Counted from the stretch's first letter, positions 16,782 to 25,929 are shown. The stretch is 64,000 nt of DNA from JAAXHV01 sp965207165 (GCA_965207165.1 OZ242265.1:1178001-1242000); one strand, 5' to 3'. Program-made: numbers and translations. The notes: generated by a model not told the origin, from the letters alone.

Positions 16782-16825
16782 ATAGTTCATCAATAGTGAA
16801 CTATAGTTCAATAATAATGAACGAT
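16782..16825 (-). promoter_or_regulatory. Two tandem inverted-repeat operators upstream of the HEPN/MNT operon
   Basis: ATAGTTCA-N7-TGAACTAT at 16782-16804 and ATAGTTCA-N7-TGAACGAT at 16803-16825, almost identical, with centres 21 bp apart (two helical turns). They lie 15-58 bp before the GTG of the winged-helix MNT gene, where a repressor would block transcription. Confidence 0.75.
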
Positions 16826-16904
16826 CAATGAGTACAATAAAATGCCGTTAAAAGCTTGCTTCCAGCTAATCAGTCTGGTTTTCGATACGCAAGCTCGGCA
16901 CTTG

Positions 16905-17066
16905 TTAAAATAGTTCTCTTTCCTCACGTTCCGGTTGTTCTCGTTCTGTAATAAAGTCATCCGAGACTCCCGGCCCGTCAAACCAGTGCTCCCAGCTTTC
17001 CCCTGCGGGCGTCATGAGACGAGCATTGTTTAACTTTATTATTTTCATTTTTTCTGGTTTTGTCAT
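16905..17066 (-). pseudogene. C-terminal remnant of an AbrB-type VapB antitoxin
   Basis: A 53-codon frame (ATG at 17066, TAA at 16905). Its last 36 residues, with WEHWFDGPGVSDDFITEREQ then PEREERELF, match the C-terminal toxin-binding tail of chromosomal VapB antitoxins of the SpoVT/AbrB type, as I remember that family. The first 15 residues do not form the usual AbrB swapped-hairpin DNA-binding domain, so the N-terminal half has been lost or replaced. No PIN toxin follows it; the HEPN/MNT operon stands where the toxin would be. It could still be translated as a short peptide. Confidence 0.6.
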
Positions 17067-17127
17067 AAATGAACTGCCTTTCAGTAATCCAGTATTAATG
17101 TATTATTACTGTAGATATTTCAACACA

Positions 17128-18477
17128 ATGAAACTCCGTGTCATTATCCTGTTCTTCGCCTTAATACTGCAAGTTATTGGCAGTCCATCCATCGCTGTTC
17201 CTGAAACACCGCCTAACATCATTCTAATCCTGGCCGATGACCTGGGTTATGGCGATGTCGGCATCTACGGGGCTGAACTGGTCAAGACCCCACACCTGGA
17301 CGGCCTGGCAGCAGAAGGAATACGCCTGACGAAATTCTATGCCAGCGGCAATGTTTGCACCCCATCGCGCGCGGGACTGCTCACCGGACGGTATGCAATC
17401 CGGGACGGACTGGCCGATAAAACCATTACCGTCAAAGATAAGCGCGGCCTGCCGGCAGGAACGACGACAATCGCCGAGTTGCTGCAACAACACGGTTATC
17501 GCACGGCTTTGATCGGGAAATGGCACCTGGGCCATCACACACGGGCACAACAGCCCAATGCACAGGGTTTCGACGAATTCTACGGCCTGCTGCATCCCAA
17601 TGACGCCGAACAGCCGATATACCGCAATATACAGGTGACCGATGAACCTTTTGAACAAAGCACCCTGACCCGGCGTTTTACCGGGGAAGCGGTCAGGTTC
17701 GTCGAGAATAGCTCAAACCAGCCGTTTTTCCTGTTTATGTCTCACACTGCGCCCCACATTCCCCTGGTCGCCTCTCCGGACTTTGCCGGCACTTCCCGGG
17801 CCGGCGCCTACGGTGATGTTGTACAGGAACTCGACTGGAGCGTCGGACTGTTGCTTGATGCCGTACAACGCAATAATCTCACCGATAACACGCTGATTAT
17901 TTTTACCAGCGACAACGGCCCCTTTCCGGAGGGCAGCACAGGCGGATTGCGCGGTGGCAAAGGTACGGCCTGGGACGGCGGCTATCGCGTCCCGTTTATC
18001 GCCCGCTGGCCTGGCCATATTGCTGCGGGGCGGATTGCGGATGCGATGGCCATGAACATCGATCTGCTGCCGACCATTGCTGCGATTACCGGTGCGCCAC
18101 TGTCGCAGTCCGAGAAAATTGACGGCCGGAATTTCCTGCCTGTCCTGCTCGGAAATACGGTCGATTCACCACATGAAGTGCTGTTTTTCTTCAATAATGA
18201 TCGCATCGCGGCGCTACGTACCAGTCGCTGGCGCATGGTTCTCAGTGACTACCCCCCCTGGCGCGACGCAAAACCTGTGTTGTTCGAAGCAACAAGAATG
18301 CGGCAGATTTTGCTGTTCGATATGCTCAGCGACCCCGGTGAACAGTACGACATGTCCCGCGATAACAAGGACGCCGGACAACAACTCCTTACGCTTCTGA
18401 AACACGGACGCGAGACGCTTGAAGTATTGTCGACCCGCACTGACAGCGAAATGTATGAAGACCTGGACAAGAACTGA
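17128..18477 (+). CDS. Secreted type I sulfatase, copy 1
   Basis: 449 residues from the ATG at 17128, chosen because it gives a proper signal peptide (MKLRVIILFFALILQVIGS, cleavage near SIAVPE); an upstream in-frame ATG at 17014 runs over the VapB remnant. Sulfatase signature: NIILILADDLGYGDVG for the metal site, and CTPSRAGLLTGRY, where the Cys of C-x-P-x-R is converted to formylglycine. GKWHLGHH and SDNGPFPEGSTGGL are later metal/substrate loops. The C-terminus contains the usual small subdomain. Substrate (sulfated polysaccharide or steroid/aryl sulfate) unknown. No formylglycine-generating enzyme is in the window. First gene of an operon with a second sulfatase. Confidence 0.92.
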   Translation: MKLRVIILFFALILQVIGSPSIAVPETPPNIILILADDLGYGDVGIYGAELVKTPHLDGLAAEGIRLTKFYASGNVCTPSRAGLLTGRYAIRDGLADKTITVKDKRGLPAGTTTIAELLQQHGYRTALIGKWHLGHHTRAQQPNAQGFDEFYGLLHPNDAEQPIYRNIQVTDEPFEQSTLTRRFTGEAVRFVENSSNQPFFLFMSHTAPHIPLVASPDFAGTSRAGAYGDVVQELDWSVGLLLDAVQRNNLTDNTLIIFTSDNGPFPEGSTGGLRGGKGTAWDGGYRVPFIARWPGHIAAGRIADAMAMNIDLLPTIAAITGAPLSQSEKIDGRNFLPVLLGNTVDSPHEVLFFFNNDRIAALRTSRWRMVLSDYPPWRDAKPVLFEATRMRQILLFDMLSDPGEQYDMSRDNKDAGQQLLTLLKHGRETLEVLSTRTDSEMYEDLDKN

Positions 18478-19816
18478 GAAGCCTCCAAGGTCTTCGGCAT
18501 CTGCAAGAGGTAACAATCACTGGCGTCTTGACGCCATCAGTCTGGTATGCCTGGTTTTGTTTGCCTTAACGGCAACGGCGGTTGAGCGCCCGCCCAACAT
18601 CATCCTGGTGCTGGCGGACGACCTGGGTTACGGCGACCTGGGCAGTTTCGGAGCTACGCACATCAAGACGCCGCACCTCGATGAAATGGCGCGCCAGGGG
18701 GTTCGGTTGATTGATTTCTATGCCAGCGGTTCCAATTGCACGCCCAGCCGCGCAGGGCTCATGACCGGCCGCTACGCCGTGCGCTCCGGTCTGGCGCACC
18801 AGGTCATCTTCGTCGCGGATGAACACGGCCTGCCGGCAGAGGAAATCACCATCGCAGAAATGCTGAAACCCCTGGGTTACCGTACCGCGATCATCGGCAA
18901 ATGGCATCTCGGCCACACGCCGCAATACTGGCCGACCACACAGGGGTTCGACTACTATTACGGCTTGCCGTACAGCAACAATGCAACACCTCTTGCCCTG
19001 TACCGGGGCAGCAGGAAAATCGAGGAACCGGTGCGTCAGGCAACGCTGATCGAACGGTTTACCGCCGAGGCCATACGCTTTATCGAGCAGCGTCCCGACC
19101 AGCCTTTTTTCATTTACCTGCCGCACACGGCGCCGCACGTGCCGCTGCACGTGTCGGACAGGTTCGCCGGTAAATCACGCGCCGGTCTTTACGGCGATGT
19201 TGTCGAAGCGCTGGACTGGAGCATGGGCGAACTGTTTAATGCCATACAGCGCCTGGAACTGGATGAGCAGACGCTGGTGATATTCACCAGCGACAACGGA
19301 CCTTATCCACAAGGGAGTACGGGTGGCTTAAGCGGCAGTAAAGGCACGCCCTGGGAAGGAGGTTACCGGGTCCCGTTCATCGCGCGCTGGCCCGGCCATA
19401 TTCCTGCGGGGGCCGTATCCAACGGCATCTCAATGAATATCGATCTGTTACCTACCCTGGGGGTCATTACCGGCGCTTCGTTGCCTGCCGGACTGAAACT
19501 TGACGGCAGAGATATCGGAGGGTTGCTCAGGGGCGGCAGCGAATCACCACATGATGTATTGTATTACTTCAGCGATGAGCGAATCGCTGCGCTGCGCACC
19601 CCGAACTGGAAGATGCTGGTTCAGGCGCGCTATCGCGGTATCGACCGCCGGTTGCCGGCGCACGACGTCCTGTTATTGTTCGATATGCGCACAGATCCGC
19701 AGGAGCGCTACAGCATGGCGGCACACCGGCCCGGCAAGTGGCAGGAGTTGCAGGCTTACCTGGCACGCGGGCAGCAGGAACTGGAAGTATTGGCGCGGAA
19801 AACAGGAAAAAACTGA
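18455..19816 (+). CDS. Secreted type I sulfatase, copy 2
   Basis: About 453 residues, clearly paralogous to the gene before it (same motif order: NIILVLADDLGYGDLG, CTPSRAGLMTGRY, GKWHLGHTPQYW, SDNGPYPQGSTGGL). The ATG at 18455 overlaps the end of copy 1 by 23 bp; it gives a long basic N-region followed by a hydrophobic core (ISLVCLVLFALTATAVE), i.e. a signal peptide. A shorter non-ATG start closer to the core cannot be excluded. The active-site Cys is present, so both copies should be functional. Tandem duplication suggests two steps or two sulfate positions on one substrate. Confidence 0.9.
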   Translation: MKTWTRTEKPPRSSASARGNNHWRLDAISLVCLVLFALTATAVERPPNIILVLADDLGYGDLGSFGATHIKTPHLDEMARQGVRLIDFYASGSNCTPSRAGLMTGRYAVRSGLAHQVIFVADEHGLPAEEITIAEMLKPLGYRTAIIGKWHLGHTPQYWPTTQGFDYYYGLPYSNNATPLALYRGSRKIEEPVRQATLIERFTAEAIRFIEQRPDQPFFIYLPHTAPHVPLHVSDRFAGKSRAGLYGDVVEALDWSMGELFNAIQRLELDEQTLVIFTSDNGPYPQGSTGGLSGSKGTPWEGGYRVPFIARWPGHIPAGAVSNGISMNIDLLPTLGVITGASLPAGLKLDGRDIGGLLRGGSESPHDVLYYFSDERIAALRTPNWKMLVQARYRGIDRRLPAHDVLLLFDMRTDPQERYSMAAHRPGKWQELQAYLARGQQELEVLARKTGKN

Positions 19817-19817
19817 C

Positions 19818-20948
19818 ATGACATCTTCAAAACCGCGCGCCAGGGAATTGGGACTCCCATTCGCAGGGAAGACCGGTAAGCATAATGCCATCACCGACGT
19901 CCCCGGCGTTCTGGTGGGTTTCACCACGCTCAACCGTGATCGTGACTCGCTGGAAGTCGGTACCGGCCCGGTCCATACCGGTGTCACTGCGATCCTGCCG
20001 CGCGGCAGGCGGGACAGGCTCAGCCCCGTCTGGGCCGGGCACTACAACCTGAACGGCAACGGCGAACTGACCGGCACCCACTGGATCAACGATGCGGGCT
20101 ATTTCACCAGTCCCATCTGCCTCACCAACACCCACGCAGTAGGCATCACACACCACGCCACCGTGAAGTGGATGATCCGGCAATACCCTGCTTTCCTGGA
20201 CGACCACGCCTGGGCCATGCCGGTCATCGGCGAGACTTATGACGGTCTTGCCAGTGATATCTGCGGCATGCATGTAACGGAGGAACACATCCTGCATGCC
20301 CTCGATTCAGCTAGCGACGGGCCCGTGGCGGAAGGCAATGCCGGCGGTGGCACCGGCATGATGACCTATGAGTTCAAGGGCGGAACCGGCAGCGCGTCCC
20401 GGCTGGTAAGAATTCGAGATTCGGAATACACGGTGGGCGTCCTGGTACAGTCCAATTTCGGCTCGCGCAAGGACCTGACAATACTGGGCGTACCGGTCGG
20501 CAGGGAATGGCCGGAGGATGCACCGTTAACTCAAATGCAACATCCTGAGACCGGTTCCATCATCGTCATCATCGGCACCGACCTGCCCCTGTTGCCGGTC
20601 CAGTTGCGGCGCCTGGCAAAACGCGGGGCGCTGGGCATAGCCAGGACCGGCTCCCCCGGCGGGCATTATTCCGGCGACATCATGCTGGCGTTTTCCGTGG
20701 CCAACGATAACGGCTTGCCCGGGCTTGGCGATACGGAGCAACCTGCTGCCTACCGCATGGAGCATATAAACGACCATTATTTCGACGATATTTACGATGC
20801 GGTCGTGCAATCGGTCGAAGAGGCCATAATCAACGCCCTGCTGGCCGCGCAAACCCTGCCCCTGGTCAAGCCGCCGGGTTATGCGTTCAAGGCAATCGAC
20901 CACCAGCGCCTGCTCGGACTGATGAGGAAATATGGCCGCCTGGAATAA
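19818..20948 (+). CDS. P1 (S58) family peptidase, DmpA-like aminopeptidase
   Basis: 376 residues from the ATG at 19818, one base after the sulfatase stop. The DmpA/BapA N-terminal-nucleophile fold is indicated by KHNAITDVPGVLVG near the start, GTHWINDAGYFTSPICLTN, EGNAGGGTGMMTYEFKGG and the self-cleavage site GGTG/SASR, where the Ser becomes the new N-terminal nucleophile. Relatives release N-terminal D- or beta-amino acids or act on amides. There is no signal peptide, so the substrate would have to be imported, probably by the MFS carrier encoded next. Co-location with sulfatases is unusual. Confidence 0.87.
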   Translation: MTSSKPRARELGLPFAGKTGKHNAITDVPGVLVGFTTLNRDRDSLEVGTGPVHTGVTAILPRGRRDRLSPVWAGHYNLNGNGELTGTHWINDAGYFTSPICLTNTHAVGITHHATVKWMIRQYPAFLDDHAWAMPVIGETYDGLASDICGMHVTEEHILHALDSASDGPVAEGNAGGGTGMMTYEFKGGTGSASRLVRIRDSEYTVGVLVQSNFGSRKDLTILGVPVGREWPEDAPLTQMQHPETGSIIVIIGTDLPLLPVQLRRLAKRGALGIARTGSPGGHYSGDIMLAFSVANDNGLPGLGDTEQPAAYRMEHINDHYFDDIYDAVVQSVEEAIINALLAAQTLPLVKPPGYAFKAIDHQRLLGLMRKYGRLE

Positions 20949-20975
20949 CCGGCAATTAACACCGGGAAGCGCTAT

Positions 20976-22100
20976 ATGAACAGTTTTCGTAGCACCGCCG
21001 CAGTCATCGCGCTGACGATGATCGGCGCATCCGGCTTTCTCATCATGCCGGTCATACTTGCTGCATCGGTGCAGGAATTCAACCTGTCCGACCAGGAAGT
21101 GGGCTTCCTCGCGGCGCTGTCGATGACGGGCGCTGCCATCATTGCCGTTTCGGCGCTGTTCTGGGTAAGAGCGGTCAACTGGCGCCGCGCCGCGCTGACA
21201 GGCTTGCTGGTACAGGGCTGCGGTTATGCCCTGGCTACCCAGGCACAGGGTTTTGCCGGCGCCGGTAGCGCTTTCCTGCTGGTCAGCCTGGGCGGTGGAG
21301 CGGTCTATTCGCTGGCAATCACGACCATATCGGACCACCGGCAACCGGAGCGCCTGTTCGGTTTTTCCATCACGCTGCAGGTAGCCTTCCAGGTCGCCGG
21401 CATGTTGCTGCTGGCACGATATTCCACACCCGGCAAATTCGATGAACTGATGTGGTGTCTTGCGGGTCTGGCCGGTACCGGACTGTTATTCGCTTTTCAT
21501 ATACCCGCTTCCGGCAGGGAAACACCGGCATTTTCCTTCAACGGCCTGTTCCGGCAGCGCAAGGCCCTGTCGGCGCTTTGCGGATGCCTGTTCTTTTTCT
21601 TTAACGTCGGCTGTATCTGGGCCTACCTGGAACGCATCGGTTCTGCCGCCGGTTTTTCTGCGCAGGCACTGGGAAACGGCCTGGCGCTCGGCGTTTCGGT
21701 CGGTATGGTGGGTGCATTAACAGCTTCCTGGCTGGGCACCAGATTGGGCCGGGTCATGCCCCTGGTCATCGGCACCATCGGCACTGTGATAGCAGTCGCC
21801 GCGCTGGTTCCTGAAGCAAGCCTGGTAATATTCGTGCTGGCCCTGGCGCTCTATAATTTTGCCTGGAACTACTCGCTGGCCTACCAGTATGCCGTCGTTG
21901 CCACAGCCGATGACAGCGGCCGCTGCATTGCTGCGGCGCCGGCGTTCCACGCGGCAGGAGGCGCCATCGGGCCTGCCGCCGCAGCTATGCTGATCACGCC
22001 CGGCAGTTTTATCGTGGTGAATGTGCTTGCGGGCGTGGGCGTGGTATTGAGCCTGCTGCTGCTGTTGCCGGCGGCGCGTTTGCCGACTGAAGCCAGGTAA
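20976..22100 (+). CDS. MFS transporter
   Basis: 374 residues with about 11-12 hydrophobic segments in two halves separated by a loop near residues 175-185 (ASGRETPAFSFNGLFRQRKA). The N-terminal half begins directly with helix 1 (AAVIALTMIGASGFLIMPVI). Conserved Gly-rich helices such as GGGAVYSLAITTISDHRQPE and the loop after helix 8 (SWLGTRLGRVMP) fit the major facilitator fold. It is the last gene of the sulfatase-peptidase operon, 27 bp after the peptidase, so it probably imports the desulfated product. It converges on icmF, whose stop is 15 bp away. Confidence 0.85.
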   Translation: MNSFRSTAAVIALTMIGASGFLIMPVILAASVQEFNLSDQEVGFLAALSMTGAAIIAVSALFWVRAVNWRRAALTGLLVQGCGYALATQAQGFAGAGSAFLLVSLGGGAVYSLAITTISDHRQPERLFGFSITLQVAFQVAGMLLLARYSTPGKFDELMWCLAGLAGTGLLFAFHIPASGRETPAFSFNGLFRQRKALSALCGCLFFFFNVGCIWAYLERIGSAAGFSAQALGNGLALGVSVGMVGALTASWLGTRLGRVMPLVIGTIGTVIAVAALVPEASLVIFVLALALYNFAWNYSLAYQYAVVATADDSGRCIAAAPAFHAAGGAIGPAAAAMLITPGSFIVVNVLAGVGVVLSLLLLLPAARLPTEAR

Positions 22101-22115
22101 TTTACGGCGGAGTTG

Positions 22116-25100
22116 TTACATACTGCGCCGGTACTGGCCGCCGGTGGCGAAGAAGGCGTCGGTGAGTTGGCCCAGGGAACAATGGCGTACCGCATCCATG
22201 AGTTCCGCAAATACGTTCTCGTTGTTGATGACCGCTCTGCGGATACGCTGCAGGGCCGCGTCTGCCGCATCCCTGTTGCTTTCTTCGAACTCCCTCAGGC
22301 GCCGTAGCTGGCTCTGCTTTTCCTCCTCCGTGGAGCGGCTCAGCAGTGTGCCGGAACTCTCTTCCTCAGCGGGATTGAGGAAAGTGTTGACCCCGACGAC
22401 GGGATAACTGCCGTCATGTTTCCGGTGCTCGTAATAAAGTGATTCGTCCTGGATCCTGCCGCGCTGGTAGCCGGTTTCCATGGCGCCGAGCACCCCGCCA
22501 CGCTCGGAGATACGTTCAAACTCCTGCAATACCGCCTCTTCCACCAGGTCGGTCAGTTCCTCGATGATAAACGACCCTTGGCCGGGATTCTCGTTCATGG
22601 CCAGGCCCCATTCCTTGTTGATGATCAGCTGGATCGCCAGGGCGCGCCGCACTGATTCCTCCGTAGGCGTGGTAACTGCCTCGTCGAAGGCATTGGTGTG
22701 CAGGCTGTTGCAGTTGTCATAGACGGCTATCAATGCCTGCAAGGTGGTGCGGATATCGTTGAATGCCATTTCCCGGGCATGCAGGGAGCGCCCGGAGGTC
22801 TGGATATGGTATTTCAGCTTCTGGCTGCGTTCAGCGGCGCCGTATCTGTCGCGCATGGCAACGGCCCAGATGCGTCGCGCCACCCTGCCCAGCACCGTGT
22901 ACTCGGGGTCCATGCCGTTGGAAAAGAAAAACGACAGGTTGGGGGCAAAATCGTCGACGTGCATGCCCCGGGCCAGGTAGGCTTCGACGAAGGTAAATCC
23001 GTTTGCCAGGGTAAACGCCAGTTGTGAGATGGGGTTGGCCCCGGCTTCGGCAATGTGGTAGCCGGATATGGAGACCGAATAAAAATTGCGGATGTTGTTA
23101 TCGATGAAGTACTGCTGTATGTCCCCCATCATGCGCAGGCTGAATTCCGTGGAGAAAATGCAGGTATTCTGGCCCTGGTCTTCTTTCAGGATATCGGCCT
23201 GCACGGTGCCGCGTACATTTGCCAGGGTGTCCGACCTGATCCCGGCACCTTCTTCAGCATCCGGATCCCGTTTATGTTCCTCCCTGAATCGTTCCACCTG
23301 CTGCTCTATCGCGGTATTCAGAAAAAACGCCAGGATCGCCGGCGCCGGACCGTTTATGGTCATGGAAACGGAAGTATCGGGGTCGCACAGGTCGAAACCG
23401 TCGTACAAGGCTTTCATATCCTCCAGAGTGGCGATGGAAACACCGGAATTGCCGACCTTGCCGTAGATGTCCGGCCGCTCGTCAGGGTTAAAACCGTACA
23501 GGGTGACCGAATCGAACGCCGTGGACAGGCGTTTGGCGCTTGAGTGTTCCGACAGCTTTTTGAAGCGCCGGTTGGTCTTGAACGGGTCGCCTTCCCCGGC
23601 AAACATGCGGGTCGGGTCCTCATTTTCCCGCTTGAACGGGAATACGCCCGCGGTATAGGGGAAATAACCCGGCAGGTTTTCCCGCATCAACCAACTTAAC
23701 AGCTCACCATGGTCGGAATAACGCGGCAGCATGACCCTGGGAACCTCCGTGCCTGACAGTGTCGTGAACGTGGTTTTTGTCCTGATCTCCCGGTCCCGTA
23801 CCTGCGTGACGAATTCATCACCCTGGTATTGCTGCTTCAGCGTCGGCCAGCGCGCCAGCAATTCCCTGCTGTACGGGTCCAGGATGCCTTCTTTTTGCTC
23901 AGCCAGTTGCGCCAGCGCAGCGCCGGTCTCCTGGTCAATTCCGTTGCCGGCAGCCTGCAGCATGGCCATACTGGCCCGTAACTGCTGGCGCTCCCGCGCC
24001 GCGCCGGCCTGGTCCGCCGCATGCCGGTGGTAGTCCCTGACTGCAGCCGCTATTTCTCCCAGGTAACGCGTCCTGTGCGGCGGAACGATTACGGAGCGTT
24101 CCCCGGACGTTTTCTCCCTGACAACGGGCAGTACGCTTTCATAGTCAGGCAGGCCTTTTGCTTTCAGGACCGGTAACAGGCCCTGGTAAAGCGCAGTAAC
24201 GCCCGAATCGTTGTATTTCGCGGCGATAGTGCCGTAAACCGGCATATCATCCGGGGATTCGGAAAACTGCCGGCGGTTGCGCTGCAGTTGTTTTGCCACA
24301 TCCCGCCTGGCATCTTCTGCCCCCTTGCGCTCAAACTTGTTGATGGCGACGGCCTCGGCAAAATCCAGCATGTCGATTTTTTCCAGTTGGCTGGCGGCGC
24401 CGAATTCGGGCGTCATCACGTACAGGGGAACGTCCACGAGGGGCACAATCCCGGCATCACCCTGGCCGATGCCCGGTGTTTCGACAATGATCAAGTCAAA
24501 CCCCGACACTCTCACCGCATTCAGAACATCGGGCATGTATTCCGGGATTTCCGTCGCCGCGGAACGCGTGGCAAGGGAACGCATAAAAATGGATTCGTGG
24601 TAGATCGCATTCATCCGGATCCGGTCGCCCAGCAAAGCGCCACCCGTTTTCCTGCGGGTAGGGTCTATCGCGATAATGCCGATTTTCAGACTGTCCCTGC
24701 TGTCCAGGCGCATGCGCAGAATGATTTCATCGGTAAGGGAGGACTTGCCCGCTCCACCGGTGCCGGTAATACCCAGTACAGGCGTTGCCGCGCCCCGGTC
24801 AAGCGCCCGCTTTCTCAAATCAGCCGTAACTTCCGGGGTCAGCGCACCATTCTCTATATCACTGATTATCCTGGATAAAACAATCCCGTCACCGGATTGC
24901 AGCTGATCTAGTGTACATTCTGATGTACAGATAAGATTAGCGCGGCAGGTCTCGAGCATGTCATCGATCATTCCCTGCAATCCCAGGTCATGTCCGTCCT
25001 CCGGAGAATAGATCCTGGCTACTCCATAGTCATGCAACTCCCGTATTTCATCAGGGGTGATGACACCGCCTCCGCCGCCGAACACGCGGATATGTCCGGC

Positions 25101-25370
25101 GTCATGATCACGGAGCATATCTATCATGTATTTGAAATATTCCAGGTGCCCTCCCTGGTATGAACTGAGGGCAATTCCCTGCACGTCTTCCTGCAGCGCC
25201 GTGGTGATTATCTCGTGCACCGAACGGTTATGGCCCAGGTGTACCACTTCCGCGCCGGATTGTTGCAGGATGCGCCGGATAATGTTGATTGCGGCATCAT
25301 GGCCGTCGAACAGGCTGGCTGCCGTAACAAAACGTACCGCAGACCCGATGCGCTTGGTTTCTGTTGACAT
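22116..25370 (-). CDS. icmF: Fused isobutyryl-CoA mutase IcmF (B12 domain, GTPase chaperone, mutase)
   Basis: 1084 residues from the ATG at 25370, which has a GGGAG Shine-Dalgarno; an in-frame ATG at 25400 is weaker. Domains in order: B12-binding (FDGHDAAINIIRR with the base-off His, residues about 20-150); MeaI-type G-protein with P-loop GTGGAGKSSL at 203-212, then IDPTRRKTGGALLGDRI and the VETPGIGQGD switch; then the mutase barrel with PYTAGVFPFKRENEDPTRMF, where Phe replaces the Tyr of methylmalonyl-CoA mutase, and SGYHIAEAGANPISQ. It interconverts isobutyryl- and n-butyryl-CoA and repairs its own B12 site. Divergent from a MerR regulator across a 24-bp palindrome. Confidence 0.95.
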   Translation of the reverse strand: MSTETKRIGSAVRFVTAASLFDGHDAAINIIRRILQQSGAEVVHLGHNRSVHEIITTALQEDVQGIALSSYQGGHLEYFKYMIDMLRDHDAGHIRVFGGGGGVITPDEIRELHDYGVARIYSPEDGHDLGLQGMIDDMLETCRANLICTSECTLDQLQSGDGIVLSRIISDIENGALTPEVTADLRKRALDRGAATPVLGITGTGGAGKSSLTDEIILRMRLDSRDSLKIGIIAIDPTRRKTGGALLGDRIRMNAIYHESIFMRSLATRSAATEIPEYMPDVLNAVRVSGFDLIIVETPGIGQGDAGIVPLVDVPLYVMTPEFGAASQLEKIDMLDFAEAVAINKFERKGAEDARRDVAKQLQRNRRQFSESPDDMPVYGTIAAKYNDSGVTALYQGLLPVLKAKGLPDYESVLPVVREKTSGERSVIVPPHRTRYLGEIAAAVRDYHRHAADQAGAARERQQLRASMAMLQAAGNGIDQETGAALAQLAEQKEGILDPYSRELLARWPTLKQQYQGDEFVTQVRDREIRTKTTFTTLSGTEVPRVMLPRYSDHGELLSWLMRENLPGYFPYTAGVFPFKRENEDPTRMFAGEGDPFKTNRRFKKLSEHSSAKRLSTAFDSVTLYGFNPDERPDIYGKVGNSGVSIATLEDMKALYDGFDLCDPDTSVSMTINGPAPAILAFFLNTAIEQQVERFREEHKRDPDAEEGAGIRSDTLANVRGTVQADILKEDQGQNTCIFSTEFSLRMMGDIQQYFIDNNIRNFYSVSISGYHIAEAGANPISQLAFTLANGFTFVEAYLARGMHVDDFAPNLSFFFSNGMDPEYTVLGRVARRIWAVAMRDRYGAAERSQKLKYHIQTSGRSLHAREMAFNDIRTTLQALIAVYDNCNSLHTNAFDEAVTTPTEESVRRALAIQLIINKEWGLAMNENPGQGSFIIEELTDLVEEAVLQEFERISERGGVLGAMETGYQRGRIQDESLYYEHRKHDGSYPVVGVNTFLNPAEEESSGTLLSRSTEEEKQSQLRRLREFEESNRDAADAALQRIRRAVINNENVFAELMDAVRHCSLGQLTDAFFATGGQYRRSM

Positions 25371-25411
25371 ATCTCCCGGTTCTATTTGTCCCAGACCCAT
25401 AAATATATTAT

Positions 25412-25435
25412 ATTGACGTTTACGTAAACGTCAAT
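25412..25435. promoter_or_regulatory. 24-bp perfect palindromic operator between icmF and the MerR-family gene
   Basis: The half site ATTGACGTTTAC (25412-25423) is followed with no gap by its exact reverse complement. It lies 42 bp upstream of the icmF start and 36 bp upstream of the regulator start. Symmetry, position and the ACGTnnACGT-like core resemble LiuR-type MerR operators as I remember them. It includes a TTGAC that could serve as a -35 for one or both promoters. Confidence 0.85.
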
Positions 25436-25470
25436 TAAAACTTTTATCGCCGCACCGATCCCGGGAAATT

Positions 25471-25896
25471 ATGGCAATACAAGGCATAAAGAAAGATATT
25501 TCAACAGGTTATAGAAGAAAGCTATATACTATATCAGAATTGTCAAAGGAATTTGACGTCACAACCCGCGCCATCAGGTTCTATGAAGATGCCGGTCTGC
25601 TGTCTCCGTTAAGAGAAGGACGCAACCGCCGGTATTCGGTCCGTGACCGCACCCGCCTGAAGTTGATCCTGCGGGGAAAACGGCTGGGGTTCTCCCTGAA
25701 CGAGATCGGAGAGATGTTCCTGCTGTACGATTCCGAACCGGGTGAGGAAGCCCAGTTGAACCACATACTGGAAAAAATCAGCGAAAAGATCGACCTCCTG
25801 GAAAGGCAACTGGAGGACATACAGATCGTCATGCAGGAATTACAGGAATTCAAGTCACAATGCCGGGAACGGCTTGAGCAGATGAGCGATAAATAA
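25471..25896 (+). CDS. MerR-family regulator, LiuR-like
   Basis: 141 residues. N-terminal MerR winged helix: YTISELSKEFDVTTRAIRFY (helix-turn-helix), EDAGLLSPLREGRNRRYS (wing). A linker LRGKRLGFSLNEIGEMF and a long coiled coil from about 80 to 125 (LNHILEKISEKIDLLERQLEDI) give the dimer. The C-terminus is short with one Cys, without metal-binding signature, like LiuR regulators of branched-chain amino acid and acyl-CoA catabolism. The palindrome 36 bp upstream would let it control both itself and icmF. It is followed 33 bp later by an acyl-CoA synthetase gene that may be in the same regulon. Confidence 0.88.
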   Translation: MAIQGIKKDISTGYRRKLYTISELSKEFDVTTRAIRFYEDAGLLSPLREGRNRRYSVRDRTRLKLILRGKRLGFSLNEIGEMFLLYDSEPGEEAQLNHILEKISEKIDLLERQLEDIQIVMQELQEFKSQCRERLEQMSDK

Positions 25897-25929
25897 CGGT
25901 ATAATCAGGTCTGAGGCATTTACTCCCAA

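Noticed and set aside
17014..17127. Upstream start for the first sulfatase
   Set aside because: Would place 38 extra residues before a good signal peptide and overlap the VapB-like remnant; ATG 17128 fits better.
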